From: Chitinophagaceae bacterium
GTDB taxonomy: Bacteria > Bacteroidota > Bacteroidia > Chitinophagales > Chitinophagaceae
NCBI GenBank assembly: GCA_018335935.1
Contig: JAGXRG010000026.1
Location: forward strand, 62,001 to 126,000
Direction: 5' to 3'
DNA: 64,000 nucleotides
Below are positions 52,991 to 61,830 of this stretch, piece by piece (the first letter of the stretch is position 1; each line of letters opens with the position of its first letter). A program made the translations under genes and the position numbers. The notes beneath the pieces are model-generated. The model ran no database searches. It was not told the DNA's origin and worked only from the letters and a program-made list of their open reading frames with translations.

Positions 52991-53909
52991 TAGAAGAAAA
53001 TTTATTAAACAAAGTGCTTTAGCAACTGTAAGTTTTGCTGTTCCAACTATTTTAACTGCTAAAACTAAAATAGATAAATCTAACTCATTAACTATTTTAC
53101 ACACTAATGATGTACATAGTAGATTAGAACCTTTTCCTATGGATGGAAGTCCAAGTGAAGGTTTAGGTGGAATAGCAGCAAGGGCAACTGTGATAGAACA
53201 AATCAGAAATCAAGAAGAGCATGTTTTACTTTTAGATGCTGGCGATATGTTTCAGGGTACTCCTTATTTTAATGTTTTTAAGGGCGAACCAGAAATTAGA
53301 GCCATGAGCTTATTGGGTTACGATGCAGGTACAATTGGCAATCACGATTTTGATGGGGGGCTCAATAATTTAGCACATCAATTGCAACATGCCAATTTTC
53401 CGATATTAAATTGTAATTATAATTTTTCTAATACACAAATGAATAAAAAAACCCTACCTTTCAAAATATTTGAAAAGGGTAATATTAGGGTTGGAATTCT
53501 TGGTGTAGGAATAGAACTACAAGGACTAGTTCCAGAAAGTTTATATGGCTCTACACAGTATGAAGAGCCCATTACTAAAGCTAACGAAATTGCAGCGTAT
53601 TTAAGGAAAGAAGGTTGTGACTTAATCATATGTTTATCACATTTAGGAGATCGATATCATGATACAACAGTAAGTGATGAAACCCTTGCCAAACAAAGCT
53701 TTGATATTGATTTAATCATTGGAGGACACACACATAGATTATTTCAACAACCAAGAAAATATATCAATAAAACCAACAGTGAGGTATTGGTAAATCAGGT
53801 AGGTTGGGCTGGTATGTATTTAGGTAGATTAGACTATATTATTCACCATAAAAATCGAAAAAAAATGTCAAAAGCCCATACTGTTGTTCTCAGCAAAAAA
53901 ACAAATTAA
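52980..53909 (+). CDS. 5'-nucleotidase metallophosphatase domain protein
   Basis: A 309-residue protein with a Tat-like signal (SRRKFIKQSALATVSFAVP) and the two-metal phosphoesterase core: ILHTNDVHSRLEP, LLDAGDMFQGTPYFN, GNHDFDGG, LICLSHLGDR and IIGGHTHRL. It is the catalytic half of a UshA-like 5'-nucleotidase; the nucleotide-binding half is the gene before it. Together they would release nucleosides and phosphate from nucleotides outside the inner membrane. Confidence 0.9.
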   Translation: MLNSRRKFIKQSALATVSFAVPTILTAKTKIDKSNSLTILHTNDVHSRLEPFPMDGSPSEGLGGIAARATVIEQIRNQEEHVLLLDAGDMFQGTPYFNVFKGEPEIRAMSLLGYDAGTIGNHDFDGGLNNLAHQLQHANFPILNCNYNFSNTQMNKKTLPFKIFEKGNIRVGILGVGIELQGLVPESLYGSTQYEEPITKANEIAAYLRKEGCDLIICLSHLGDRYHDTTVSDETLAKQSFDIDLIIGGHTHRLFQQPRKYINKTNSEVLVNQVGWAGMYLGRLDYIIHHKNRKKMSKAHTVVLSKKTN

Positions 53910-53961
53910 AAATCTTTTTTTTTTCAACATAAAACTTCCATATTCGCAATCCGACTAAAGT

Positions 53962-53970
53962 TTTTCCACA
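53962..53970 (+). promoter_or_regulatory. DnaA-box-like site upstream of dnaA
   Basis: TTTTCCACA, one base from the strict DnaA box TTATCCACA, 77 bp before the dnaA ATG in the 137-bp gap. A single box suggests autoregulation rather than an origin. Confidence 0.35.
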
Positions 53971-54046
53971 ATGTTGAAAAGAAAATTTTTTTAGTTGAAT
54001 TAACCAAAACTTGAATTTACTAACTTCTTAAAAATTGACGAGTGTA

Positions 54047-55477
54047 ATGACTAATAAAACTTCAGAATCTGTATGGAACAATTGTCTGAACATAATTAAG
54101 GATATAGTAGAATGGCAACATTTTAAAACATGGTTCGAACCTATTACTCCTGTTGAGTTAAAAGGAAATGTTTTAATGATACAAGTGCCAAGTCAATTCT
54201 TTTATGAATACTTAGAAGAACACTATGTAACACTACTTGCTAAAACTTTAAAAAGAGAGTTAGGTAAAGATGCTAGATTAGAATATAGAATAATGGTAGA
54301 TAGTGGAAATGGAAGAAGTGGAAGTGTTGATGTACCAGCAACTTCGGTTAAAACTGTTTCTAATAATGAAATGTCTTTTCCTTTAGTGATTGATAGTCCG
54401 GTTAAAAACCCTTTTGTAATTCCTGGGATCAAAAAAATGCAAATTGATCCACAATTAAAAGCCAATTATATTTTTGATAATTATGTAGAGGGTGAATGTA
54501 ACAGAGTGGCAAGACGTGCAGGTAAAACAGTTGCTGAAAAACCTGGATCAAGTTCTTTCAATCCATTGGTACTTTATGGTGGAACAGGTATGGGCAAAAC
54601 ACATTTAGTACAAGCAATCGGAAATGAAGTAAAAAGAATTCATCCGAATAAAGTTGTACTATATGTAAGTAGCGAAAAATTCATCAATCAATTTCAAGAT
54701 CATAGCAGAAATAATGCAATTAATGATTTCATTCACTTCTATCAACTAATAGATGTATTAATTATTGATGATGTTCAATATTTTGCTAAAGCTGAAAAAA
54801 GCCAGGATGCATTCTTTGCCATTTTTAATCATTTACACCAAAGCGGAAAACAATTAATTCTTACTTCAGATAAACCACCTAAAGATTTAGATGGAATGCA
54901 AGAAAGATTATTGAGCAGATTTCGTTGGGGCTTAAGTACAGATTTACAATTACCAGATTACGAAACTCGTGTTGAGATATTAGAAAAAATGATGAAGGAT
55001 GACGGCTTAGAATTAAGTGCTGAAGTTGTAAAATATGTAGCGTATAATATTAATACCAGCATTAGAGAACTTAAAGGTGCTTTAATTTCTTTGCTTGCTC
55101 AATCGTCGCTCAACAAAAAAGAAATTGATGTTGAGTTAACTAAAAAAGTACTAAGAAATTTTGTAAGAACAAGTAGTAAAGAAATTACTATTGATTCTAT
55201 TCAAAAAATTGTTTGTGAGTTTTTCAGTGTTCCTTACGAAAAATTATTACATAAAACCCGTAAAAGAGAAATTGTACAAGCACGCCAAATTACTATGTAT
55301 CTTGCAAAAGGCTTTACCAAAAATTCTTTAAAAACTATTGGTGAACATTTTGGAGGAAGAGACCATACAACTGTTATTCATTCTTGTCAAACAGTTAAAG
55401 ATCTTATGGATACAGATAGTATTTTTAAAGAAAATGTACAAGAACTTACTCAAAAGGTACAGTTAGCTACAATGTAG
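54047..55477 (+). CDS. dnaA: Chromosomal replication initiator DnaA
   Basis: Start at the ATG at 54047 (TNKTSESVWNNCLNII); a TTG four codons upstream is less likely. 476 residues: domain I (about 1-85, EWQHFKTWFEPI), a linker (85-130), the AAA+ domain III with Walker A GGTGMGKTH and Walker B LIIDDVQYF, and domain IV with the DNA-binding signature GGRDHTTVIHSC. Binds DnaA boxes and opens oriC. Neighbours are not the usual dnaN/recF set; the gene order seen here does not show an origin. Confidence 0.96.
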   Translation: MTNKTSESVWNNCLNIIKDIVEWQHFKTWFEPITPVELKGNVLMIQVPSQFFYEYLEEHYVTLLAKTLKRELGKDARLEYRIMVDSGNGRSGSVDVPATSVKTVSNNEMSFPLVIDSPVKNPFVIPGIKKMQIDPQLKANYIFDNYVEGECNRVARRAGKTVAEKPGSSSFNPLVLYGGTGMGKTHLVQAIGNEVKRIHPNKVVLYVSSEKFINQFQDHSRNNAINDFIHFYQLIDVLIIDDVQYFAKAEKSQDAFFAIFNHLHQSGKQLILTSDKPPKDLDGMQERLLSRFRWGLSTDLQLPDYETRVEILEKMMKDDGLELSAEVVKYVAYNINTSIRELKGALISLLAQSSLNKKEIDVELTKKVLRNFVRTSSKEITIDSIQKIVCEFFSVPYEKLLHKTRKREIVQARQITMYLAKGFTKNSLKTIGEHFGGRDHTTVIHSCQTVKDLMDTDSIFKENVQELTQKVQLATM

Positions 55478-55492
55478 CAATAATAAATACCA

Positions 55493-55527
55493 AAAAAATA
55501 GCTTTCAATAATTGAAAGCTATTTTTT
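55493..55527. terminator. Bidirectional terminator between dnaA and the DUF3276 gene
   Basis: 15-bp stem AAAAAATAGCTTTCA/TGAAAGCTATTTTTT (55493-55507, 55513-55527), A-rich on the left and T-rich on the right, so it can serve both convergent genes. Confidence 0.85.
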
Positions 55528-55543
55528 TATTTAGAATATTTTT

Positions 55544-55984
55544 CTACCATTTATCTACGTGTTCAATACTATTGTTATTGTCTGATGCTGCACTTGAATT
55601 TGAACTATCATCAATCGTATTCATTTCAACTGTATTGTCTGTGTGAACTGCCTTAGATTCAACTTCAACATTTTCAGTCTCACTATTTTCTGGATATTCA
55701 TGATTAAAAGCATCAAAATCAAAATCTGGCATTAATTCTGTTTTTACATAATCAACACTTTCAATTAAAGCCTTAGTAAACTTATTAAAATCTTCTTTAT
55801 AAATAAACACTTTGTGTCTATCATAACCATTATCATCAAATCTTTTTCTGCTTTCTGTAATAGTTAAAAAGTAATCATTACCACGAGTTTCTCTTACATC
55901 AAAAAAGTAAGTTCTTCTTTTTCCTGCTTTAATTCTTTTACTAAAAACACTTTCTTGTTTTTTCTCATTTAAATCGTAAGACAC
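55544..55984 (-). CDS. DUF3276 (PUR-alpha-like) nucleic acid-binding protein
   Basis: A 146-residue protein starting at GTG (an in-frame stop lies 9 bp upstream and no ATG is available). The N-terminal domain (about 8-95) has the PUR-repeat core: KAGKRRTYFFDVRET, YFLTITESRKRF and HKVFIYKEDFNKF. The rest is an acidic, Ser/Asn-rich tail (about 100-146). PUR-like proteins bind single-stranded DNA or RNA; the role in Bacteroidota is unknown. Confidence 0.85.
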   Translation of the reverse strand: MSYDLNEKKQESVFSKRIKAGKRRTYFFDVRETRGNDYFLTITESRKRFDDNGYDRHKVFIYKEDFNKFTKALIESVDYVKTELMPDFDFDAFNHEYPENSETENVEVESKAVHTDNTVEMNTIDDSSNSSAASDNNNSIEHVDKW

Positions 55985-56020
55985 AGTTTTCTATTTTAAT
56001 TAAACAATTAGTTGTAGCAA

Positions 56021-56050
56021 CAAATATAATATTGTTTGCGAATTACCAAA
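56021..56050 (-). promoter_or_regulatory. Promoter of the DUF3276 gene
   Basis: On the minus strand -33 TTTG (56050-56047), 18-bp spacer, -7 TATATTTG (56028-56021). Leader about 30 nt. Confidence 0.6.
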
Positions 56051-56113
56051 ATTTTTACTAATTCAACAACATCAATTAAAATATTTCACATAAAAATAAT
56101 AGTTCTCTACTTA

Positions 56114-56128
56114 GTGTACCATCTACAC
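56114..56128. promoter_or_regulatory. Inverted repeat upstream of the pckA promoter
   Basis: GTGTA-N5-TACAC, centred 36 bp upstream of the -7 element of pckA; a possible operator, but only 5 bp per arm. Confidence 0.3.
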
Positions 56129-56156
56129 ATATATTTTTTTCTAAAAAATGCTAACC

Positions 56157-56164
56157 TATTTTTG
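56157..56164 (+). promoter_or_regulatory. -7 element of pckA
   Basis: TATTTTTG, full match to TAnnTTTG, 26 nt before the ATG. Confidence 0.5.
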
Positions 56165-56190
56165 CAAAACTAACAAACGTAAGTTTTAAT

Positions 56191-57801
56191 ATGTCTACAA
56201 CAAAAACATTCCAATTTCCAAAACAAAAGTTAATTGATTTAGGAATTTCAGAAAAAACAACCATTCACTACCAACTTGATCCAGAACAACTTGCAGAACA
56301 AGCTATCCTCAGAAATCAAGGAGTATTAAATGATACAGGAGCTTTATGTATAAATACAGGAGAGTTTACTGGAAGAAGTCCTTTAGATAAGTTTATTGTT
56401 AAAGATGAAATTACTGAAAACACCATACATTGGAACAACTTTAATATTCCTTTTGCGGAAGAAGATTTTTTAAATTTAAAAACCAAGTTATTAAATCACT
56501 TAAATACTAAAGATGAAATTTGGATAAGAGATGCTTATGCTTGTGCAGATCCAAATTATAGACTTAATATCAGAATTGTAAATGAATTACCATGGAGTAA
56601 TTTATTTGCTAATAATATGTTTTTAAGACCAAATGAAAATGAACTTGAAAACTTTAAGCCTGATTGGCATATTATACAATCTCCAAGCTTTAAAGCCAAT
56701 GCTAGCATAGATAAAACTCGACAGCACAATTTTGCAATAGCCTCTTTCAAACATAAAACAATTATAATAGGTGGAACAGGTTATACTGGTGAAATGAAAA
56801 AAGGCATTTTCACTATTCTAAATTATATCTTACCTCATGATAAAGGTGTTTTAAGTATGCACTGCAGTGCTAATATGGGTAATGATGGAGATGTAGCTGT
56901 ATTTTTTGGATTAAGTGGAACTGGAAAAACAACCTTAAGTGCTGATTCAAACAGAAAATTAATTGGAGATGATGAACATGGTTGGACCAAAGATTCCATC
57001 TTTAATTTTGAAGGAGGATGTTATGCCAAAGTAATTGATTTAAGTGAAGAAAAAGAACCGGAAATTTATAAAGCAATACGCCCAGGTGCTTTAGTCGAAA
57101 ATGTTGGGTTTATTAAAGGCACGAATAAAATTGATTTTGCAGATAAGTCGATTACTGAAAACACTAGAGTAAGTTATCCATTAGATTTTATTTCTAATGC
57201 CCAAGAACCAAGTATTGGAGGCTTACCAAAAAATATTTTCTTTTTAACCTGCGATGCATATGGTGTTTTACCTCCAATTAGCAAACTTACTCCTGGTCAA
57301 GCCATGTATCAATTTATAAGTGGTTATACTGCAAAAGTAGCTGGAACAGAAGCAGGGGTGTCTGAGCCAAAAGCTACATTTAGTGCTTGTTTTGGAGCAC
57401 CTTTCTTACCATTACACCCTGGTTTTTATGCCAAAATGTTAGGTGAAAAAATGAAAGAAAATAAAGTGAATGTATGGATGATTAATACTGGCTGGAGTGG
57501 TGGTTCTTATGGCGTTGGAAAAAGAATGAAACTACCATTTACAAGGGCAATGATAACTGCAGCATTAAATGGTGATTTAGATAATGTTCAATATATTGCT
57601 CATGAAATATTTGGAATGTTAATGCCAGTTAGTTGTCCACAAGTTCCAAAAGAAATTTTGCATCCACGTTATACATGGGCAAATAGAGATGAGTATGATG
57701 TTGCTGCAAAAAAATTAGCCAACATGTTTGTTGAGAATTTCAAAAAATACGCCGATCAGGTTGATGATGAAATATTAGCTGCAGCTCCAAAAACTGCATA
57801 A
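56191..57801 (+). CDS. pckA: Phosphoenolpyruvate carboxykinase (ATP)
   Basis: A 536-residue cytosolic enzyme of gluconeogenesis: oxaloacetate + ATP to PEP + CO2. RSPLDKFIV binds substrate; kinase-1a loop GLSGTGKTTLS and kinase-2 IGDDEHGW bind ATP and metal; LMPVSCPQVP lies near the C-terminus. The ATP-dependent form is clear from these loops and from length. Strong terminator directly after the gene; possible operator upstream. Confidence 0.96.
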   Translation: MSTTKTFQFPKQKLIDLGISEKTTIHYQLDPEQLAEQAILRNQGVLNDTGALCINTGEFTGRSPLDKFIVKDEITENTIHWNNFNIPFAEEDFLNLKTKLLNHLNTKDEIWIRDAYACADPNYRLNIRIVNELPWSNLFANNMFLRPNENELENFKPDWHIIQSPSFKANASIDKTRQHNFAIASFKHKTIIIGGTGYTGEMKKGIFTILNYILPHDKGVLSMHCSANMGNDGDVAVFFGLSGTGKTTLSADSNRKLIGDDEHGWTKDSIFNFEGGCYAKVIDLSEEKEPEIYKAIRPGALVENVGFIKGTNKIDFADKSITENTRVSYPLDFISNAQEPSIGGLPKNIFFLTCDAYGVLPPISKLTPGQAMYQFISGYTAKVAGTEAGVSEPKATFSACFGAPFLPLHPGFYAKMLGEKMKENKVNVWMINTGWSGGSYGVGKRMKLPFTRAMITAALNGDLDNVQYIAHEIFGMLMPVSCPQVPKEILHPRYTWANRDEYDVAAKKLANMFVENFKKYADQVDDEILAAAPKTA

Positions 57802-57809
57802 GAAATATA

Positions 57810-57837
57810 AATCCTGCAAATGCAGGATTTTTTTTTT
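57810..57837 (+). terminator. Intrinsic terminator of pckA
   Basis: 8-bp stem AATCCTGC/GCAGGATT (57810-57817, 57822-57829) followed by a T tract, 8 bp after the stop codon. Confidence 0.9.
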
Positions 57838-57904
57838 CATTATCCTAAATCCACTAATGAATATCAAGTATTATTGCAGTTAGCGATTAATAAACTCATA
57901 ATTC

Positions 57905-59254
57905 ATGAAGAAAAATATTATAATAATTGGTGCTGGTTTAGTTGGATCTTTATTAAGTATTTATTTAAAGAGAAGAGGATACCATGTTACTATTTATGAG
58001 AGAAGAGAGGATATGAGATTACAAGAAATGAGTGCTGGAAGATCTATTAATCTTGCATTAAGCGATAGAGGTTTATTAGCTTTAGAAAAAATTGGTTTGG
58101 CCCAAGAAATAAAAAATATCTGTATACCCATGTATGGCAGATATATTCATAATATAGACAATTCAACAGTTACCCAACCTTATGGCATCAACCAACAACA
58201 TATAAACTCTGTTTCAAGATCAACTTTAAATATGAAGTTGATGAGTTTAGCAGAAGAAAATGGTGTTACCATTCACTTCAATCATAAGTGTCAAGATATT
58301 GATTGGAAAAAAAACAAAATAACTTTTGAAACTGGCAATAATCAGATTGAAACCGTTTATTTCGATTTATTATTTGGTTCTGATGGAGCATTTGCAGCCA
58401 GTAGATTAGCACATCAATTACAACATAACAAGTTCGATTACCATCAATATTATATTGATTGTGGTTATAAAGAATTAACCATTCCACCAACTGCTGATGG
58501 CAATTTTGCCATGGAAGTAAATGCTTTGCACATATGGCCTAGAAAAGATTATATGCTGATTGCCTTACCCAATTTAGACAAATCTTTTACTTGCACTTTG
58601 TTTTTTCCAATGGAAGGAGATTTATCGTTTTCTCAGCTCGATACAAAAGAAAAAGTTGAAAACTTCTTTACAACCAATTTTGCTGATGTAATTCCATTAA
58701 TGCCAAATTATATTGATGATTTCTTTAATAACCCTACATCAACTTTAGTAACAGTTAAATGTTTTCCTTGGATTAGAGAAGACAAGTTTGCTTTGATTGG
58801 TGATGCTGCACATGCTTTGGTTCCTTTTTTTGGACAAGGTATGAATTGTGGTTTTGAAGATTGCAGAGTGTTAGATGAATTAATTGATAAACACCAAGAA
58901 AATTGGCAATTGATTTTAGACGAATTTCAAACTCTTCGTAAACCAGATGCTGATGCAATAGCTGATTTAGCAGTTTATAATTTTGTTGAAATGAGAGACA
59001 AAACTGGCAATGCAAAATTTTTATTACAAAAGAAAATTGAAACTAATTTTCAATTAAAATATCCTAACAAATGGACACCGGCTTATAGTCTGGTTACTTT
59101 TTCTCCACATATTAGATATAGTGAAGCTCTAAATAGAGGTCAACAACAAGAAGCCATAATGCAAGAAATTATGCAACTTGAAAACATTGAAGAAATTTGG
59201 AATTCAGAATTGGTTGAACAAATGATTTTAAAAAAAGTTCAATTACTGAACTAG
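57905..59254 (+). CDS. kmo: Kynurenine 3-monooxygenase
   Basis: A 449-residue FAD hydroxylase turning L-kynurenine to 3-hydroxykynurenine with NADPH and O2. N-terminal FAD loop IIIGAGLVGSLLSIYLKRRG, MSAGRSINLALSDRG, and the second FAD motif ALIGDAAHALVPFFGQGMNC. The C-terminal part suits the membrane-associated KMO end. This step feeds quinolinate and NAD synthesis or tryptophan breakdown; the other kynurenine genes are not in the window. Convergent with the glycan operon, 2 bp apart. Confidence 0.93.
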   Translation: MKKNIIIIGAGLVGSLLSIYLKRRGYHVTIYERREDMRLQEMSAGRSINLALSDRGLLALEKIGLAQEIKNICIPMYGRYIHNIDNSTVTQPYGINQQHINSVSRSTLNMKLMSLAEENGVTIHFNHKCQDIDWKKNKITFETGNNQIETVYFDLLFGSDGAFAASRLAHQLQHNKFDYHQYYIDCGYKELTIPPTADGNFAMEVNALHIWPRKDYMLIALPNLDKSFTCTLFFPMEGDLSFSQLDTKEKVENFFTTNFADVIPLMPNYIDDFFNNPTSTLVTVKCFPWIREDKFALIGDAAHALVPFFGQGMNCGFEDCRVLDELIDKHQENWQLILDEFQTLRKPDADAIADLAVYNFVEMRDKTGNAKFLLQKKIETNFQLKYPNKWTPAYSLVTFSPHIRYSEALNRGQQQEAIMQEIMQLENIEEIWNSELVEQMILKKVQLLN

Positions 59255-59256
59255 TT

Positions 59257-60120
59257 TTAGTTATTTAAACCTAAAATAAATATTCTGCTTTTTTCTTTTA
59301 CTGAATAAATTATTTTAAATAAATAATAATATAACCCCTCTCCTTTTCTATATTTCATTATCTCAAGCTCGTGTTTCAACATTAGCGTTCTTAAGTTTAA
59401 TTGTTTGGTCTTAGAAGTACTACCATTATTAATATGTACTATTTTGGTATCATGGTAGAAGTAAGCTGAATGCCCAAGTTGTTTAAATTGCCAGCACCAT
59501 AAATGATCTTCTCCATACATGAAAAAACGATCATCAAGCATTTTATTGGGAAGTTTTGAAAGAATTGATTTTGGGAACATAAAAAATGCTCCATTCAACC
59601 AATCACAAACAGTAGAATAATCGGCTCTGAAATATTTACCCAACATAAGCTGAGCTCTCATTCTATAAGGAAACAGGTATAATAGAATTCGAAAAGCATC
59701 TAATAATTCCCAACTAATACTTCTAAACTTTCTAGCTGTGTGCTGAATTTTTCCATTTTCAAAAATCATTTTACAACCAAATACACCTATATCTTTAATT
59801 GATTTAGCATATTCATAAGTTTTAGAAATTGCATCTTCAACCAAATAAGTATCACTGTTTAATAAAAGAATAAATTCCCCATTTGCTTGTTCAATACCTA
59901 AGTTATTGCCTTTTGCAAATCCACTATTTTCAGGATTTTTAATCAGCTTTATTGAAGGAAATTTTTCTTGGAATAACTCAGGATTGGTCTCATTTGACGC
60001 ATTATCAACTAAAATAATTTCATATTTAACTCCTTTGGTATATTCAATAATACTTTGAATACAATTTGAGGTTAATTGAAATGTATTGTAATTTATAATG
60101 ATGATAGAAACCTGTGTCAA
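59257..60120 (-). CDS. GT2 glycosyltransferase (rhamnosyltransferase-like)
   Basis: A 287-residue protein with VSIIIINYNTFQLT, ILVDNASNETN and LLLNSDTYL (DxD-type), followed by CDWLNGAFFMFPKS and DDRFFMYGEDHLWCWQF, the pattern of WbbL/WcaE-like transferases. No membrane segment. The start is TTG overlapping the upstream gene by 4 bp, so translation is coupled. Last gene of the glycan operon; acceptor and sugar are unknown. Confidence 0.87.
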   Translation of the reverse strand: MTQVSIIIINYNTFQLTSNCIQSIIEYTKGVKYEIILVDNASNETNPELFQEKFPSIKLIKNPENSGFAKGNNLGIEQANGEFILLLNSDTYLVEDAISKTYEYAKSIKDIGVFGCKMIFENGKIQHTARKFRSISWELLDAFRILLYLFPYRMRAQLMLGKYFRADYSTVCDWLNGAFFMFPKSILSKLPNKMLDDRFFMYGEDHLWCWQFKQLGHSAYFYHDTKIVHINNGSTSKTKQLNLRTLMLKHELEIMKYRKGEGLYYYLFKIIYSVKEKSRIFILGLNN

Positions 60121-61058
60121 GACTTAAACTTTGTGTTGTTAAATATATAATGAATTAACATCAGCATTTTAGATAGTAATCCAATTTTTAAAATCCCAAT
60201 AGGAAATAAATTTTGAAATTGAATCATAGATTTAATAGTCTGTGGAATTTCAACTTTACTTTCATGTGCTAATAATTGATTCAAATTTCGGATTTCTAAA
60301 TTTCTAAGCAACCTCCAACTGGCGTCATAAACTAAAATATTTTTAAGGTTATTAAACCCAATTTTATTCATGAAATAGAAATACTCAGGAATTTCAACAT
60401 CGGCAATTCTAAAACAAGATTTTGTAACTTGTTCATTGCTTAATCCAACATTAATAAGTGGTTCATCTATGTAGATTATTTTATCTGACTTCATTCTATG
60501 AACGTAAAAATCAATATCTACAAGCCACTTAAGTTGTTTATCATAAAATATTTTACCATCATTCTTATGCATAATAACACTAGGCGGACCAATAATATTT
60601 TTTGATAATAATGATGCAACATTTTTCTTTAAATGCTTAAATCGAAATGAGTCAGAATCTTCAACTACTTTTTCAGTTCTCTTTTCTTCTAGATACAAGT
60701 TTTGATAAGCAGAAAAAATAAAAGCGTTTTGATTTGCTTGTGCAAGAGATGCAAATTGTGCTAAACTATTTTCATGCAAAAACCAATCATCATCATGCAT
60801 AATTTTTATCCATTCGCCTTTTGCTTTTCGAATGCCTTCATTCCAATTTTCTGGAGTGCCAAGTGCATATTGATTTTTATAATATTGAATGGGATAATGC
60901 GACTGATAATTTTCTAAAAAAATCCTGAGTTCATCATCTGGAGAATCGTCTGTTATCACAACTTCAAAATCTTTGAAAGTTTGAACTGCAATTGAGTTTA
61001 GCAACCTTTCTAAGAAAAGTAAATTTTTATAAGCTGGTATACAAATAGAGATGAACAT
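60117..61058 (-). CDS. GT2 glycosyltransferase
   Basis: A 313-residue GT-A protein: ISICIPAYKNLLFLERL, VVITDDSPDDEL, NEGIRKAKGEWIKIMHDDDW (DxD motif) and VDIDFYVHRM near the expected catalytic acid. C-terminal part is variable. Member of the minus-strand glycan operon, 7 bp after the TylF-type methyltransferase gene. Confidence 0.86.
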   Translation of the reverse strand: MFISICIPAYKNLLFLERLLNSIAVQTFKDFEVVITDDSPDDELRIFLENYQSHYPIQYYKNQYALGTPENWNEGIRKAKGEWIKIMHDDDWFLHENSLAQFASLAQANQNAFIFSAYQNLYLEEKRTEKVVEDSDSFRFKHLKKNVASLLSKNIIGPPSVIMHKNDGKIFYDKQLKWLVDIDFYVHRMKSDKIIYIDEPLINVGLSNEQVTKSCFRIADVEIPEYFYFMNKIGFNNLKNILVYDASWRLLRNLEIRNLNQLLAHESKVEIPQTIKSMIQFQNLFPIGILKIGLLSKMLMLIHYIFNNTKFKS

Positions 61059-61065
61059 TATAATA

Positions 61066-61821
61066 CTATTGTTTAATCATCATTCTGCCTGTAAAGTCAA
61101 TTCTCTGCAGTAAAGGCTTAAACTGTTGTTTTGCAAAAAATTCAACAACTGCTTTTTTTGCACCTTCCCAATGACCAAAATCGTCAATAATTAATGGGCC
61201 ATGAAGACTGAGTTTAGGAAATAAAATTTCCAATTCAATTTTAGTAGATACATACCAATCTGTATCTAATCTTAGTAATGCAATTTTGGTAGGATGCTGT
61301 GTAGGCAATGTATCTTCTACCTTGCCTTTTATCATTTCTATTTGATGCAAAGGATAACTTGTTGATGAAATATTTGCTAGTACTTCTTCAAAAGATGCAT
61401 AACACCATATTGAATCCTCTGCTTGCTTATCTTCTCTTTCAAGAATATTTGCAGCTTGTTCTCCAGTAATGGCTATATCTTCTTGAGTGGGTTCACTCAT
61501 TCCTTCATAAGTATCATACATATAAATTTTTCTATCTGTAATACCTCTAGATAAAAAGGTTAAGGCAATCATCATAGAACTTCCTCCACGCCAAACACCA
61601 CACTCTACTAAATCGCCTTCAATATTATTATCAATAACATATAAGCATGATTGATATAAAGCAAACAACCTTTCAACAGTAGTTTGAGTATATGGTTTAC
61701 ATTTTTCATATAAAGCCAAAAATTCTTTTTCTGATTGTAAATCGAATGGAATAGGACTTTTTTTCTTACTGATATTATAACCCAACGGTTTTATTAAAGC
61801 ATTAATTGATTTTATAATCAT
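61066..61821 (-). CDS. TylF/MycF family O-methyltransferase
   Basis: A 251-residue SAM methyltransferase: GDLVECGVWRGGSSMM (SAM loop), YMYDTYEGMSEPTQED, LLRLDTDWYVSTKIELEILF and IDDFGHWEGAKKAV, all diagnostic of the macrocin O-methyltransferase family, whose metal site uses the Asp residues in the last two motifs. Here it lies among glycosyltransferases, so O-methylation of a sugar in a surface glycan is likely. Confidence 0.9.
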   Translation of the reverse strand: MIIKSINALIKPLGYNISKKKSPIPFDLQSEKEFLALYEKCKPYTQTTVERLFALYQSCLYVIDNNIEGDLVECGVWRGGSSMMIALTFLSRGITDRKIYMYDTYEGMSEPTQEDIAITGEQAANILEREDKQAEDSIWCYASFEEVLANISSTSYPLHQIEMIKGKVEDTLPTQHPTKIALLRLDTDWYVSTKIELEILFPKLSLHGPLIIDDFGHWEGAKKAVVEFFAKQQFKPLLQRIDFTGRMMIKQ

Positions 61822-61830
61822 AATTATATT

